Assembly (NCBI GenBank): GCA_001792895.1
Contig: MARA01000079.1
Span: 1 to 64,000, forward strand
Source: Lentinus brumalis
Taxonomy: Eukaryota; Basidiomycota; Agaricomycetes; Polyporales; Polyporaceae
Length of the DNA stretch: 64,000 nt
Direction: 5' to 3'
The translations under genes were made by a program, and so were the position numbers. The notes beneath the pieces were generated by a model that was not told where the DNA came from, did no database searches, and saw only the letters and a list, made by a program, of their open reading frames with translations. This document shows, one piece after another, positions 1 to 10,699 of the stretch (positions within the stretch are counted from its first letter, which is position 1; each line of letters starts with the position of its first letter).

Positions 1-2276
1 TCCTATCTACTACAGCATCTGCCAAGCCCCGCCGCACGCGACACATCTCGTGAGCTGGACGACGCACCTCGGCGAGCTCGACCCCGCTGTGTCGGTTGTA
101 GTTTGCATATACAAGGTTGATCTGTCGACCGATATCCCGTCAGGCACATCGAGCGAAGCACGGGGAAATTGCACACCTCATGATGGAACGGCCTCAGCCC
201 GGCCACCTCGAGCAGCTCCCACCACTCGAGAAGTCCTGGAAGCGCTGGTTCCAGACGTGCAGCTCGATCTGCAGCTGCCGAACGGCAGCACGCCTCCGCT
301 CGCGCATTCACGTTCCACCCCGTCGTGTTCGCGTTCGCGGCGGGATTCGCGGAAACCCGCTCCATCGTGAAGTCGCGGATGATGCCCCGGAACGTCTCCC
401 ACTCCCACCCCTCGACGTCAAGCCGCAGGAAGTCTATGTGCGAGTGGCCTGCGGTCGGGGAGCGTCAGTCAGACTCAAGCGTTAGACGGAGGACGGAGGA
501 CGCACCGTTCTCGGACATGAGCGACTTGAGCGTCCACGTCTTCGGGTCGTCGCCCTGTCCGTGCCTGTCGCTCGCCCCGAGCGCGAGCTTACCAAAGTGC
601 GCGCTGTCGGAGCGGTTTGGGGATGTGGTTCTGCGCGTCCTCGCCTTTCGTGGAGTCATATATCCACACCTCGCAGAACTGTGTCGACTGCAGCAGAGTC
701 GCCTCGAACGAGTACGACGAGTCTATGCCTGTGAATGGCAGCGAGATGAGCACCGAGTCCAACGAAGAGGGCACGAGCGACGATTAGCTGGCGAGATATC
801 CAAGGTCTCCCGGCTCTCGCTCATGCTATGGTGCCCGTTTCTCTTCTAAACAGCGCAATCACACAGCGATGCACAGCGATGTCTGTGAGCAACACCGCGG
901 GGAGCGACGACTTCACGGGGACACCCATGAACTATCATTGCGCGTTCCCGACGGCGTTAGGGCGAAGGCTTGTGTGGCCAACCTCTGTAATGCTCATGTG
1001 ACAGTGGCCTCACGGAAGCGACGCTGGAGAGCCAAGGGCGAGAGACAGCAGCGGCCGCAGCTCGCTGGCCAGCCTCCCTCGGAACGCTGCAATATCCCAC
1101 GGCCTCTGACATCCCTCACTGCTTTGTCCCGGGCTCGAAAGAATGACAGGCCCTTGCGCTGGTGACCGGAAGAGACCGTGATGAGCGCATGAGGTGATCT
1201 CCTGCGCGCGCCTCGACACAGCCGAGAGACATGTCTGAAAGAGCCCACCTCAGGATGCCCTGGTGCCCTTCACGAACATTCAAGTCCTATCATGCTTAGC
1301 GTACGCTGGCCCACCACACAGGCAACCCAGACTGCCATATCATCGACCCGGCGATTGCCAGAGTACAACCCTGAGGTACGCGTATGCGGATCGCCCTTGC
1401 TCGGGCGCATCGTCAGCCCTGGGGACGCGTCTCGCGTAACCGCGCGAGACCGACACATGAAGCGCCTGACCAACTGCTGGTGGTCTACGGGCCAGCGCAA
1501 TCCTCATCGTCGACTGCGGAGGATAGTCCACCGTACGACGTGGCACTGCGGAGACTGGATGACGCCGGCAAAGTGATCGGTGGAGCAGGTACAGCAACGG
1601 GGTACTGGACGGCGCGGAGTACACGTAACGCGAGTGTAGCCCCGGGCGGACGTGACGAGAGCATGGCGGACTACGAAACCAGCGGCACAAGAGGAGGGAG
1701 GCGCAATCGCCCCCTGTTGAAAGTGAAGAAGATAAGGGCAAGACGTACCGAAAGAATAGATCACGCAATTGGGCTTGTCCTGTATGCGCGAGATGCCACA
1801 CATCCACTTTCCGCCGTCTCCCAATGCTCCTAACCGGTCGAGTTCGTGCGGGCAGTTGAACAGTGGAGGGAAAAAGTCCCCTGCGAGAGACTGTCAGCGC
1901 GAAGGCGTGCGAGCAGCGTGCCAGACGACGTACACACTGTGTACGGTGGCCACGGATCCTGGTCAGGAGGGAACCTATGCACGAAGCAATGTCAGGGATG
2001 GCAGAGACGCGCGAGACACGCCGCGACGTACATGACGACCTGGGCCGGCGTGGGTCCAAATCGAGTGATGAGGTCCTGCCGCTGCGGGAGCATGGCGCGA
2101 TACTTGCGCTCCTCGCGTTCTAGCCTCGCCTTGAGGTCGTTGTTCGCCCTGTACACGACGGCATGCGGGCGGGGCGTCGGGCTCGAGAGGAACCAGTACG
2201 CGCAGAGGACGAAGGCGGCGAAGGCGATCGTGTAGCGCGGGTGTCGCTGTCCTAGGGAGAATACGGACTTTGCCAT
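1..2276 (-). pseudogene. METTL24-like methyltransferase, U1 copy, frameshifted and cut by window start
   Basis: Class-A copy of the array's methyltransferase gene, read from an ATG at 2276 towards position 1; the last exon is cut after two codons. Exon 1 (2276-2032) encodes the N-terminal membrane anchor and a charged stalk. The GALGDGGKW motif in exon 3 is intact. Intron 3 runs 1748-729 (1020 nt), the longest in the array. Exon 4 lacks 2 nt near 605-612 compared with U2, and exon 5 has several compensating 1-2 nt gains and losses near 228-312, so the SAM-binding half is out of frame in this assembly. It may be a true pseudogene or a mis-assembled intact copy; read coverage over 200-620 would decide. 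Family assignment is secure, functional status is not. Confidence 0.7.
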
Positions 2277-2401
2277 GCTGACGGAGTCGCAGAGGGCGTG
2301 TGGTGGGCGTCGGTCGTCGTGTACGACAGCGTCGGCGTCGTGGAAGACGGTGAGCAAGACGGAGGGAATGTGGGGAAAAGCGGAGACAAGCGCGCCCACT
2401 T

Positions 2402-2431
2402 TCGGTCTAGACCGACGGGCGCTCCCACGTG
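2402..2431. promoter_or_regulatory. Divergent promoter core of U1: 14-bp palindrome and CACGTG site
   Basis: TCGGTCTAGACCGA (2402-2415) is a perfect 14-bp palindrome. CACGTG (2426-2431), the bHLH/E-box core, follows 10 bp later. The pair lies 126-155 bp upstream of the methyltransferase ATG and upstream of the plus-strand TATA-like boxes, so it could serve both directions. Binding by any factor is inferred from the sequence shape only. Confidence 0.5.
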
Positions 2432-4392
2432 GATACTGAACGCTGCGTCCAAGTCTCGCAACCGTGACGTCTGCTCGATCGCACAGGGCTCTCTCACGGC
2501 CTCGCTCCGTCCGCCGTCGACGTCCAAGACGCATGAGGCGTGCTCTGCAACTCTCGCTCTTGCCGCGACTCATCTGTCCCAGCACTCAGCCTGCCCGTCC
2601 ACTTCAAGTCGCACTGTAGCGGGCTCCATTCGACCCGACCGTTCCATCTGGGTGCAGTACCGGTGCTTGCTCCTCACCTGCCACCCACGCAGTGCTGAGG
2701 TGGAAGCTGGCGCGCATACACCGCAGCACCACCGTCAGTCGCTGCTGTCCCCTTGCCGTGTGTACCAGCTGTTCGCTCCTGCCCTAGCGCATATACACCC
2801 TCTTCACCACCCCCGCCGCGCCCTTGTAGGTCTACCCCTTCCGGGCGTGCTCACACCCCCGCTCGCTGCAAGTCCGGAATCACGTCGCGCAAGTCACATC
2901 AAGGTGCCAGTGAGTCAATCTCGCAAGAGCATCCATTATATTCGTGCTGTACTTGCTACTTACATCCTACTACAGTTACAGACTGTCTACTTGGGCCGCG
3001 CGACGTCAATCCGAGAACAAGTAAGAGGCATACTGCTCGCACGTCCGGCTACCCGTCTCGCCGTCCAGCGCATGGCCCCCTTTGGACACACCATGGCGCC
3101 CCGGGATACAGAGAACGGGGACCGGCCGGCCCCAGTGATGGACATGCGCGCCCACAGCGACGCGGTCACGGCTTATCGACACAGAAGCCGTTCCTCTCTC
3201 CCTATCTGCGCCTCCTACGCCGTCGTCACGCCCAAATCTGACGCTCACACAGCGCCTTACAACACGCCCCAGCCGTCGGCATCCCGCAGTCAATACATCT
3301 ACGCTACCGCACACGTCGATGCACACGTCACACGTTCGTCAAGTCAACAAACGCCCCGCTGATCCGCCAGCCTGTAAGCAACCGAAGACAGTAAATCAGT
3401 GAGAGTAAGGGATAATGAACTGAATGGAGGCGACACTGACCGCGGCTGCTTTCCTCCATCGGACAGAACCTCCCCGTCGACTCGGATACAGCGACGGGAG
3501 CGTCTCGCGAGCTGGAGAGAGCGTGCAGACGGACGGCACGCGGCGGTCAGTGGTGTCCGCCGTGGAGATTCGGCAGAGGTCCTGACAATCGTGCCCGTCA
3601 GGCCTATGCTCGAAGAAGTTCACGACGGGATACGTACAGGTGAGCGGACCCTCTTCTTGCCATCTCAACGTCGTGACTCTGTGTCTCTGCATGGCGAGCT
3701 CGACGTTAGCTGAGAAGGCACCGCGTGCGGAATGCTAATGCTCACCACGGTCTCAGGTTACAGGTCCTCCGGGATGCAGAGGTCCATCGGTGTCTGCGAC
3801 GCACGGTGCCGTCAGTACCAGACCGGACAAGCACGGCGACAGACAACTCACCGCACCGGTCGCCGAGCCCACACTAACGGCGGCGGCGACAACGACGACG
3901 ACTCACGCGGGGCACGAGGAGGTGAGAGAGGGAGAGGGGTGACCTGGGAGAGCGCTGCCGCGTCGCTGCCAGCATATGACCGCCTCAGACCCCGCACAAA
4001 CATGCCACGCACGTCGCCTGCGCACGGGCCACGGGCCACAGACTGCGTGTTCGGTTCTGCGATCAGGGAGAATTCAGTCTGCCGGCTGGCACTGCGCTCT
4101 CGGTCGCGGCTCCAGTTCGGACGCATGCGGCGTATCCGTGCTCCAGCTCCCGCTGCTCGACGCAAGGTGCGCCTCTCTGATCTCGATGCGCCGTTTCGAA
4201 CTCTGTCGTCGTCGCAGTACCTGCATACCAGACGAGTTGCAGCTCTGCCACCGGCCGCGCAGGAAGGCGGGCGGATGGCCGGCCTGGACGCACCACGCAG
4301 AGCATGTGGGCCTCGTACATTACTGACTCTGAGGGTCGCAGGCGGCCACGTTCGATCTTGCCGGACACGAACGGCGACCTTCGCTCGCGCCA

Positions 4393-5240
4393 GACTCCCA
4401 GTACTTACGCGGCGGGTATAGGACCCTCGACGTCGAGGCTTCCCAGTCCAGGCCGCATCCGCAAGTTGCAACCAGATGGGCGGCCTCGTCGGCCAGTCGC
4501 ACGGCGCCGTTCCAGAATCCCTGCGGGTAGTTCGCCGCTCGGTAGACTGTCGGGCAGCGCATGTTCGAAAATGGTACGTAAGTTGTTGGTGATGCGTCTC
4601 GAGGCTCGCGCTCACGCTCGCGACTTCGTTTGGGCGACCTTTCAGCGAGTGCTAAACTGGAACAAGAGCTCGAGAGTCCGAGACACCGGGACCCTGGCCA
4701 AGGACCAAGGACCCGTGTATCTCCAGTGTACGCACGGCATGACTAGGACGTCGGGACGATGCTTTGCGTTCGAGCTTCACGCACCGGATCGCAGCACGGA
4801 ACCTCAACGGTCAGTCTTCCAGCTCGAGATCGGGAGCGCAACTCGCGACTCGCGTATCGGGTACCCGTATCCGCAACCAGATGGGCAATCTCGTCGGCCA
4901 TGGCGTTGAATATTCTCCGCGGTTGTTCGCTGCGCGTAGTAGGCTGACAGGCAGTGTATGTTCAGGGGAAAGCGGTACGTCCGTCTTCTCGGCCGTGGAA
5001 CGAGGCTCGCGCTCACGCTCAGATTTTGTTGCGGGACTCTACAGCGAGTGGAAGGGCCGATGACAGGCATTCGAAAGACCCAATCATGCATTTCCCGCAT
5101 GACCACGTCGTGGGGACGATATTGTTGGCTCGAGCTTCCCACACGCCATGGCTCTGGTACCGGATCGCAGAATGCAACCGCAATAGTCTGAAGGACAGCT
5201 CGAGATTTCGCGTTTCGCGTCTCGGGTACAAGGAGCGAGT
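4393..5240. repeat. Two 0.4-kb subrepeats inside U1
   Basis: Two diverged direct repeats with a period of about 400 bp. Paired landmarks are CAACCAGATGGGC at 4468 and 4876, a GGCAG(C/T)G(C/T)ATGTTC stretch near 4553 and 4951, and CAGCGAGTG at 4644 and 5042. Equivalent blocks recur in all seven units (for example 36250-37120 in U4 and 45467-46340 in U5). On the plus strand each has GTACGT followed by CAG about 70 nt later. On the minus strand each has a TGTC(A/G)G acceptor-like site followed by a frame reading YRAAN-PQ and LADE-AHLVA or MADE-AHLVA. Both strands look partly coding, so I do not assign a gene. Confidence 0.6.
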
Positions 5241-5764
5241 ATCGTGCTCGACCGTGCCCATCCGGTCGAATCGTCATGCGGCCTGGATTCCTGGAGCTCG
5301 TGTGGTACGTGCAAAGTCCCACTCGGTCTTGCGGACGTCCCGAGTACTACCGACGCTTTCATAGCGGCCGGGCAAGTGTAGAGGTGCAACACTGGGATCG
5401 AGATTTGCGTGCAGAGAGCTCAGAGGAGACGTCTCCCGGCCTAGCACGAGCGCAATCTGAGCGAAGCCTCGGACTACTGAAATCTGAGGCTGGGAAGACC
5501 TGTCCCGGGCGATTCGGTGCACTGCAGTCTGACAGACGACGCCTGGCCCGTCGTTTCGATTGCGCCACGCGAAGTTCAATGAGGCTGCGGAGTCAAGTAG
5601 ACGGCAATAGGTATGGTCTCCCTGCGTCCGCTCATCTTGCTGGTTTGTTTGAGACGATGGTTCACGGTGAGCGAGTGGATACCACGCCGTGAGGGGCGCG
5701 TCCGGGACCGTGAGTCCCAACTAGGTCACGGCGTGTATCCTCCGCTTCCAGGCGAAGTCTAGTG

Positions 5765-5977
5765 ATGACGACAGCGACCGACAGGTCAGGAAGCCAACTT
5801 GAGGTTTGTCCCGCTCATCATGATGTTCCGGAGCGAGACGACCGGTCCCTGAGGCACTGTAGGCGTTGTTGTTCGAGTGTATGTCTCTACGCCCCTCGTC
5901 CGCCTCCGTGCACGTACGGACTAGATAGTCGCAGTGTCATACCAGCTGGCGATGTACTCGAGTACAGCAGTATATAA
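5765..5977 (+). CDS. Conserved MTT...RSGS-LEV frame, U1 (unknown function)
   Basis: Opens with MTTATDRSGSQLEV and HDVPERD. The class-C units have the diverged equivalent MTTTEAGRSGSELEV...HDVPERD. Between the two, one indel is exactly 3 nt and several changes are synonymous (GAG/GAA, GCT/GCC, GTT/GTC), which supports coding over the first 28 residues. After that U1 lacks 10 nt relative to U4 and the frame diverges, so the 70-residue product is probably truncated. Confidence 0.3.
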   Translation: MTTATDRSGSQLEVCPAHHDVPERDDRSLRHCRRCCSSVCLYAPRPPPCTYGLDSRSVIPAGDVLEYSSI

Positions 5978-6341
5978 TGTGCAACAGGCTGATGCCGGTG
6001 TGTTCATGAGCACCAGATGATGTTCGAGTCGTCGTTGCCGTTCAATTACGGTTCCCTGCCCAGACTCTTCCCATCTGACATCGGGATATCTGGCTCTCTT
6101 GTTCGCCGGTTCCCATGGATAGCAGCTGTGTCCCGAGGAGCATGGACGAGCGCATGGCGACAACCATTCAGCAAGTCTTCTATTCGCAGCTCAAGCTCAA
6201 GGCGGTGGTCGCTGACGTCGCCGCGGCGCAACTCAGGATGTTCCATAAATAAAGTCTGTTCGCATGGCCACATCGCTGCCGAGGAAAGCCATCGATTGCT
6301 AGCAAGATGAGACACTTTGGATCAAGGCCTTCTCATCTTCA

Positions 6342-6710
6342 GTGGTGAGTACACAACACTGTAGGGTCGTGGACTCGGACCGGGCTACAATTTCTGAGGA
6401 GACTTATCCATACTGCGAGCATACGAGACACTACATCTATGGCTGGCCGGGGGCTCGTGTCTGTGCAAGGACTCGGTTCAGGGAATTCAACTCACAGGTG
6501 ACAGGGAAGTACAAAGCTCGCTTCATCTGTGGGGCGTTGCAGCATCAGACATGTTACGTCGAACAGGGAAGATATGCTTGGCAGGCGATACTCTGCCAAC
6601 AAGCAGTACTCAGGACCCTTAGACTGTCTCAGACGAGGCTGCTGGCAGCCTCTGCATACATGGCCGGTTCGTGCTCACTCCATCATCTGAAGACAAGATT
6701 GGTTCAATGA
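6342..6710 (+). CDS. Conserved VVSTQHC...HYIYGW exon, U1 (unknown function)
   Basis: This frame follows an acceptor-like TTCTCATCTTCAG (ends 6340). It reads VSTQHCRVVDSDRA, then ETYPYCEHTRHYIYGWPG, then FICGALQHQTC. Class-C units read VSAQYCGVVENSG, TYLSCAHDEHYIYSW and FICSALQHGTS in the same order. The nucleotide sequences are well diverged, so conservation at residue level supports real coding. The pattern of Cys and His (QHC, CEHTRH) could be a metal site, but it matches no family I can name. The downstream half is less conserved and may be intron. Confidence 0.4.
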   Translation: MVSTQHCRVVDSDRATISEETYPYCEHTRHYIYGWPGARVCARTRFREFNSQVTGKYKARFICGALQHQTCYVEQGRYAWQAILCQQAVLRTLRLSQTRLLAASAYMAGSCSLHHLKTRLVQ

Positions 6711-6902
6711 ATGTTAAAGGGTTTCTAGATATCGCTCTGGCGTCCCTTTCGATGTATCCGGCTAGTCCACACTGGCGGTAGAACTGGTATGAACAAGGAC
6801 TGCTGGCACGGTGCGCGGCTCAGGAGTGCTCTTCGTAAGTGGAAGCTGATAAGCATCAACAGAGAGAGCAGTGGGATTGAGGATACGTCGCCTCCGCGCA
6901 CG

Positions 6903-7496
6903 TAGTGACTTGCAAGTCCCGGCTTGGCCTGAAGCCCGGGGCTTGGGCTCGGCTTCAGACGGCCGGGGCTTGGTCGAACCTCAGGCCGGGCCCGAGGACG
7001 TCCCAGGCCGAGCCGAGGGCTTGTCCCGGCCTGAGCCATGGCTTCAGGTGAATCATAAGCGCTGTTAAAAGATGCGACATTGAGGGTTTCTTTCGACACC
7101 CTTGCATTCGAGAATGGTTCAATTAGTGCATGCAGATCGGTCGACAGATGGTGAACACTTTACCTCGTCCTGACTGAGCACTGTCAATGACGGTCACGCG
7201 CCAGACAATGCCCGGTGCGCGATCTCATTGCGGCAGTTTGTCTACCATGTTTCTGTCAGTCTTACCGACGTTTTGGAGCTGTATTCTGATCCACCTTTGT
7301 CTTATAGCCGGTCTTCTATTGCAGTTATATGAAGAGCGTCAAAGCCCCGGCCTGACGGCTCGGCTCGGGCTTGCCAATGGTCCAGGACGAGCCGTCAAGC
7401 CGTCAAAAGCCCCCAGCAGGGCCTGTCCCGTCCCGGCCTCAGTGGGGGCTCGGCCTCACGGCTTGGCGGCCTGAGGCCGGGACTTGCAAGTCACTA
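6903..7496. mobile_element. 594-bp non-autonomous hAT-like element (MITE) in U1
   Basis: The ends are inverted repeats: TAGTGACTTGCAAGTCCCGG opens the element and its reverse complement closes it (21 bp perfect including the next base). It is flanked by an 8-bp direct repeat CGCGCACG at 6895-6902 and 7497-7504. U2 has a single uninterrupted copy of this octamer at 18608-18615 in the same context. An 8-bp target duplication and TAGTG-type ends are characteristic of the hAT superfamily. GC-rich subterminal segments repeat variants of CGGCCTGA and GGCTTGG in both orientations, as expected for transposase-binding sites. No transposase reading frame fits, so an autonomous relative elsewhere must have moved it. 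Confidence 0.92.
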
Positions 7497-7625
7497 CGCG
7501 CACGTAACTGCTAGCTGCCGATTTCTGAAAGTTTGTGATCTTGTCATGCAGGTCGCAATGCGCATCGGCATTTTCCGATCACTGTATAGCCCAGTACGTT
7601 TCAGCTTTGAGCCACAGGGTCATTT

Positions 7626-7898
7626 CACGACGGGCAATGGCCCATACCGCCCCTCAGAACAGGACCGGAATATCGTCAGAAATTATCTCCTGTTCCGGTC
7701 CGTAATAGTTTGGTAACAGCTTTGCAGCGCCCAATACAAAGAGTTCACAGTCCGAAAGGGCCTATCAATACTCGATACTTCCGCGGCTTATACAGATTCC
7801 GGTCCGGTCTCCCAAACTATTCTGGACCGGAACAGTAGACCAATTCAGGCGATATTCCTTCCCTGTTCTGGGGGTGGTACGCGCCATTGCCCGTCGTG
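7626..7898. mobile_element. 273-bp inverted-repeat element with TTT target duplication in U1
   Basis: The element starts with CACGACGGGCAATGG and ends with its exact reverse complement. Similarity between the ends continues with a few mismatches to about 38 bp, including CAGAACAGG on both sides. Flanking TTT is duplicated (7623-7625 and 7899-7901), and U3 has the unbroken site GGGTCATTTATTCC. Internal CGGACCGGAACAG-like motifs occur near both ends in opposite orientation. No coding capacity. A 3-bp duplication with CAC-starting ends fits CACTA or PIF/Harbinger-type MITEs; the superfamily is not certain. Confidence 0.88.
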
Positions 7899-10300
7899 TT
7901 TATTCCTTTCAAGACCACACCAAGCAGATCTGGGATTTGACCTGCACCCTGTATCATTGCTGGATCCGGTGAGCGGGACATTGACTTGATACCATTCAAG
8001 GAAGGTTAACCAGCACCGCAAGCAACCGACATGAAGCTCCCACCATATGTTGCTGAATACTGACACGGACGGCGGTAAATTCGGTGAGACCTCAAGGTGT
8101 GCGCATGTTCCTTCATGTTGAAGATCGGCCTTACTGTCAAATCGGATGGCAGCCCCTGGCAGCCACTGCGTCTCATAAGAGGTACGCGGTGTTGGCCACC
8201 CGACAGCCGATGCTTACTCAACTGTGCGACACCCGCGGACAATCGCATGGAAGGAACATTGTATTCTGTTGTTTGTGATCATTCTTTTGTGCGCAGCGTT
8301 TCAGAACACGCCAGCAGCTCTTGCCTCTCCCTTCCCACCCTGTCCCAACTCTTTCCCCTTCCCCCGGCTGCAGTATCGGCACACGGAGTCTGCCCTCCTG
8401 CCCTCCTGCCATCGACAACAAGCTCCTAGCTCCTGCGTACCATCACACAATGTTTCACGCACGTTATGAGAAGCGACAGACGAGGAGTCGTCGCTCATTC
8501 AAAGGTAAGTATCACAGAACTTTGTCTACAGGGACTGAGCTCATGCCGTGTCTCCCAGCCCGCTCCGTGGACGAGTCGCCGTCGCGCTCCAAAATCTCCC
8601 ATCATCCCATCTCTTGGATCGTCGCCGTCACGCACCTCTCGGTCGTTTGACGGTCAGCGCAGACGAGAGACCTTGGTACGTGGTAGTCTCTGTTGAAGGT
8701 CGCACGAGTTGGTTGTTCAGGCCTGAACTTCGCTGGCTTCTCGGCCCGCCAGAAGCACAGACCAAGCGAGTTCCTCCGGACAGCGTTGTGCACATGGTAC
8801 GCCGCTCACCTCCCGGCGTCATGTCGCTCATCCGGGACCCGCTCTCACACGTGAAGACGAAGCGGTAATATGTGAGTCTGTCCAATGAACAGCATCGCGT
8901 CAGCATGATACTAACCATACTGTTCAACTCGAGCGATGGCTAACCCGGTCGGTGACTCCCGCTTTCATCAGAGCCGCGCTTCACGCGACACGGCGCATTC
9001 ACCGTCGTCTCCCGGTTTGTGCGGCGGGGCCGTGAAGGCCGTCCGGCGTCGCCGGCCACAGCGGATGTCTTGTCTGCCCGCCATGTATCTGCTGGTACGT
9101 GCCTGGCCTTCACCTGTCACCTGAATCAGTCGACAGGGTCGCTCACTACGGACATCTATCTCCCAGGTACATGCACACTTGACTCACAAGTCAATACAGC
9201 TCAGCACCGCCGAGACATGTTCGACCTCCCCTCGGAGGCGCCGCTCGTCTGGCGGATATGCGTCCCCACTGTACGCTGTGCGACCGAGGCTCATCATGCG
9301 GTCGTCCAGACTCTCTTCCGGAGTCCGGACGCCGCTGGTGTTACATCCGCGGGTGCTGCCACGGCCGCACGACGGCCGCCTGGTCGCCTCTCTGGTGCGC
9401 AGCTCCTCCGAGGCTGCCATATGTCGTGTTCACAGGTGCGTATCACGGCACGCGCAACCGGGAGACAATCTGATCGTTTCTCACGATGCGGTGGCTGCCT
9501 GCAGCGATCTCGTCGCCGCAGGTCGACGACCGCCGCACCATGCAGAAGGTGAGCCCTCGACCGGTACGGCGCTGGTGTCCGGGTCTTCCACGACTCACCT
9601 CCTGCGCTGCACGCTCGTCGCTGGTACGTACCTCTTTGCATTCGCACAGCAGCAACAGTATCGCTGACTGACGATCTTTGTCCGGTATGTTGGGCAGAAC
9701 GGCGACTGTCGGCGTATGCCGCGGCGTTAACTCTACGGATTGGCTTCAGGACACAGGTACGCACTTACGCATGCGTCCGACGCGTCCCTTGGCTGACGAG
9801 GCCCTGGGTGTCTCCAGCGACTGTCCGCTCCGTGTTCCGCCGCGGCTCAGACCGGCACTCGTCTCTGCCGCACGCGTGCACCATAGACCGGTACGCACTC
9901 GTCTCTGACGCACCTCAAAGCTCCGCTTCTGCAGCGTACCTCACTGTCACGCGCGAGCGCAGACTGTGTCCAGCTGCTTCGATGCATCTCCAACTTGACA
10001 GAGCGTCGCACCGCGGCCCGCAACACAACAGAACGTGAGTACTTATCTGATCCAGATCTCGAGAAACTGTTGCTGTTGCTGACAGAGCTTTGCCAGGGCT
10101 AAAAGCCAGGCAGATCCAGAGAGCTTGCAGAGAAGAGCCGAGGGAGACACGGAGGAACGACGGCGGTGGTGGTCGAGAAGAGAGGCATGGACTTGCCCAA
10201 ACGGGCGAAGTCGCAGAATAGGCGCCCATTATCGTGCGGGCGGGAAGTCTCCCAGAACGCGTCCCTGTCTCTGTAGCGCACCGGCAGTGTGGTCCGTCGG

Positions 10301-10325
10301 TATAAAATATATTTCTGTGCCTCAA
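10301..10325. terminator. AT-rich conserved segment between the convergent ends
   Basis: TATAAAATATATTTCTGTG is the most AT-rich conserved stretch of the GC-rich unit. It lies between the end of the plus-strand frames (about 10.28 kb) and the methyltransferase 3' end. It recurs as AAATATATTTCTGTGCCTCA at about 21141, 31946, 41174, 50348 and 59462. A shared poly(A)/cleavage region for both strands is a reasonable guess; nothing in the sequence proves it. Confidence 0.35.
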
Positions 10326-10499
10326 TACTGCTCTTGAATGAACGGGAGCCCGCAGTGCGCATTCTAGCCGCTGAGAGTCCAAGTTCTCCGACCCGCCACC
10401 ATCGACGGCGGACGCATGCCGCCGTTCAGATTGTTCTGAGCATAGACGTGTCCTTCGCACAAGCAACATACAGGCCGCTGCGGAAGACAGACCCGCCAT

Positions 10500-10638
10500 C
10501 TCCCCGCTGTCTCTGTACTCCCCAGACCACCCGTGCTCACAATAGAGCCCCCAGAACCCCCGCCCTATGCATCCCCCAGGACCCACTGTCCCTACACATC
10601 CTCCAGAACCCACTGCCCTATTCCTCCCCAGAACACCC
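10500..10638. repeat. Degenerate minisatellite downstream of the methyltransferase gene (U1/U2 junction)
   Basis: A run of imperfect C-rich repeats of about 20-24 nt around CCC(C)AGAACCC, CCTATGCATCC and CCACTGTCCCTA. It lies just beyond the shorter of the two possible methyltransferase stop codons, so it is 3' untranslated or C-terminal sequence. Related but length-variant runs occur near 21330-21440 and 59660-59795. Confidence 0.55.
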
Positions 10639-10699
10639 TAAGGTGCAGCTTGCATCTGGTGCATCGTGTTCGCAGTCCGCTGATAGCCCGCAGAGCCGG

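Larger units (their letters stand above)
2277..10699 (+). other. U1 plus-strand interval, candidate transcription unit(s) of unknown function
   Basis: Between the divergent promoter and the next methyltransferase 3' end I see no recognisable protein family. Plus-strand signals are a TATA-like GCGCATATACA near 2788, a leader intron GTGAGT...TACAG at 2910-2975, and clear GT-AG pairs in the distal part (8505-8558, 8676-8720, 9095-9136). Conserved frames at 5765, 6342 and 9179 have their own entries. The two transposons occupy 6903-7496 and 7626-7898. From 2432 to 2780 nothing else stands out. The exon model across the interval is unresolved, and it may hold one long broken gene or several. Confidence 0.4.

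Noticed and set aside
2032..2276. Similarity of VYRANNDL in methyltransferase exon 1 to the YRAANNPQ peptide of the 0.4-kb subrepeats
   Set aside because: Only a handful of residues agree and nothing around them aligns; likely coincidence.
2298..3362. 354-codon plus-strand open frame over the U1 promoter region
   Set aside because: It covers the palindrome/CACGTG promoter and the leader intron, and it is not preserved in class B.
5966..5976. TATATAAT in GTATATAATGTGC as a core promoter
   Set aside because: It lies inside the interval between two conserved frames and is replaced by GTATACAATTCGC in class C; no consistent downstream start.
9167..9199. Possible 33-nt intron GTACATGC...AATACAG in the distal plus-strand region
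   Set aside because: Too short for a normal fungal intron, and retaining it leaves the frame open; treated as exon.
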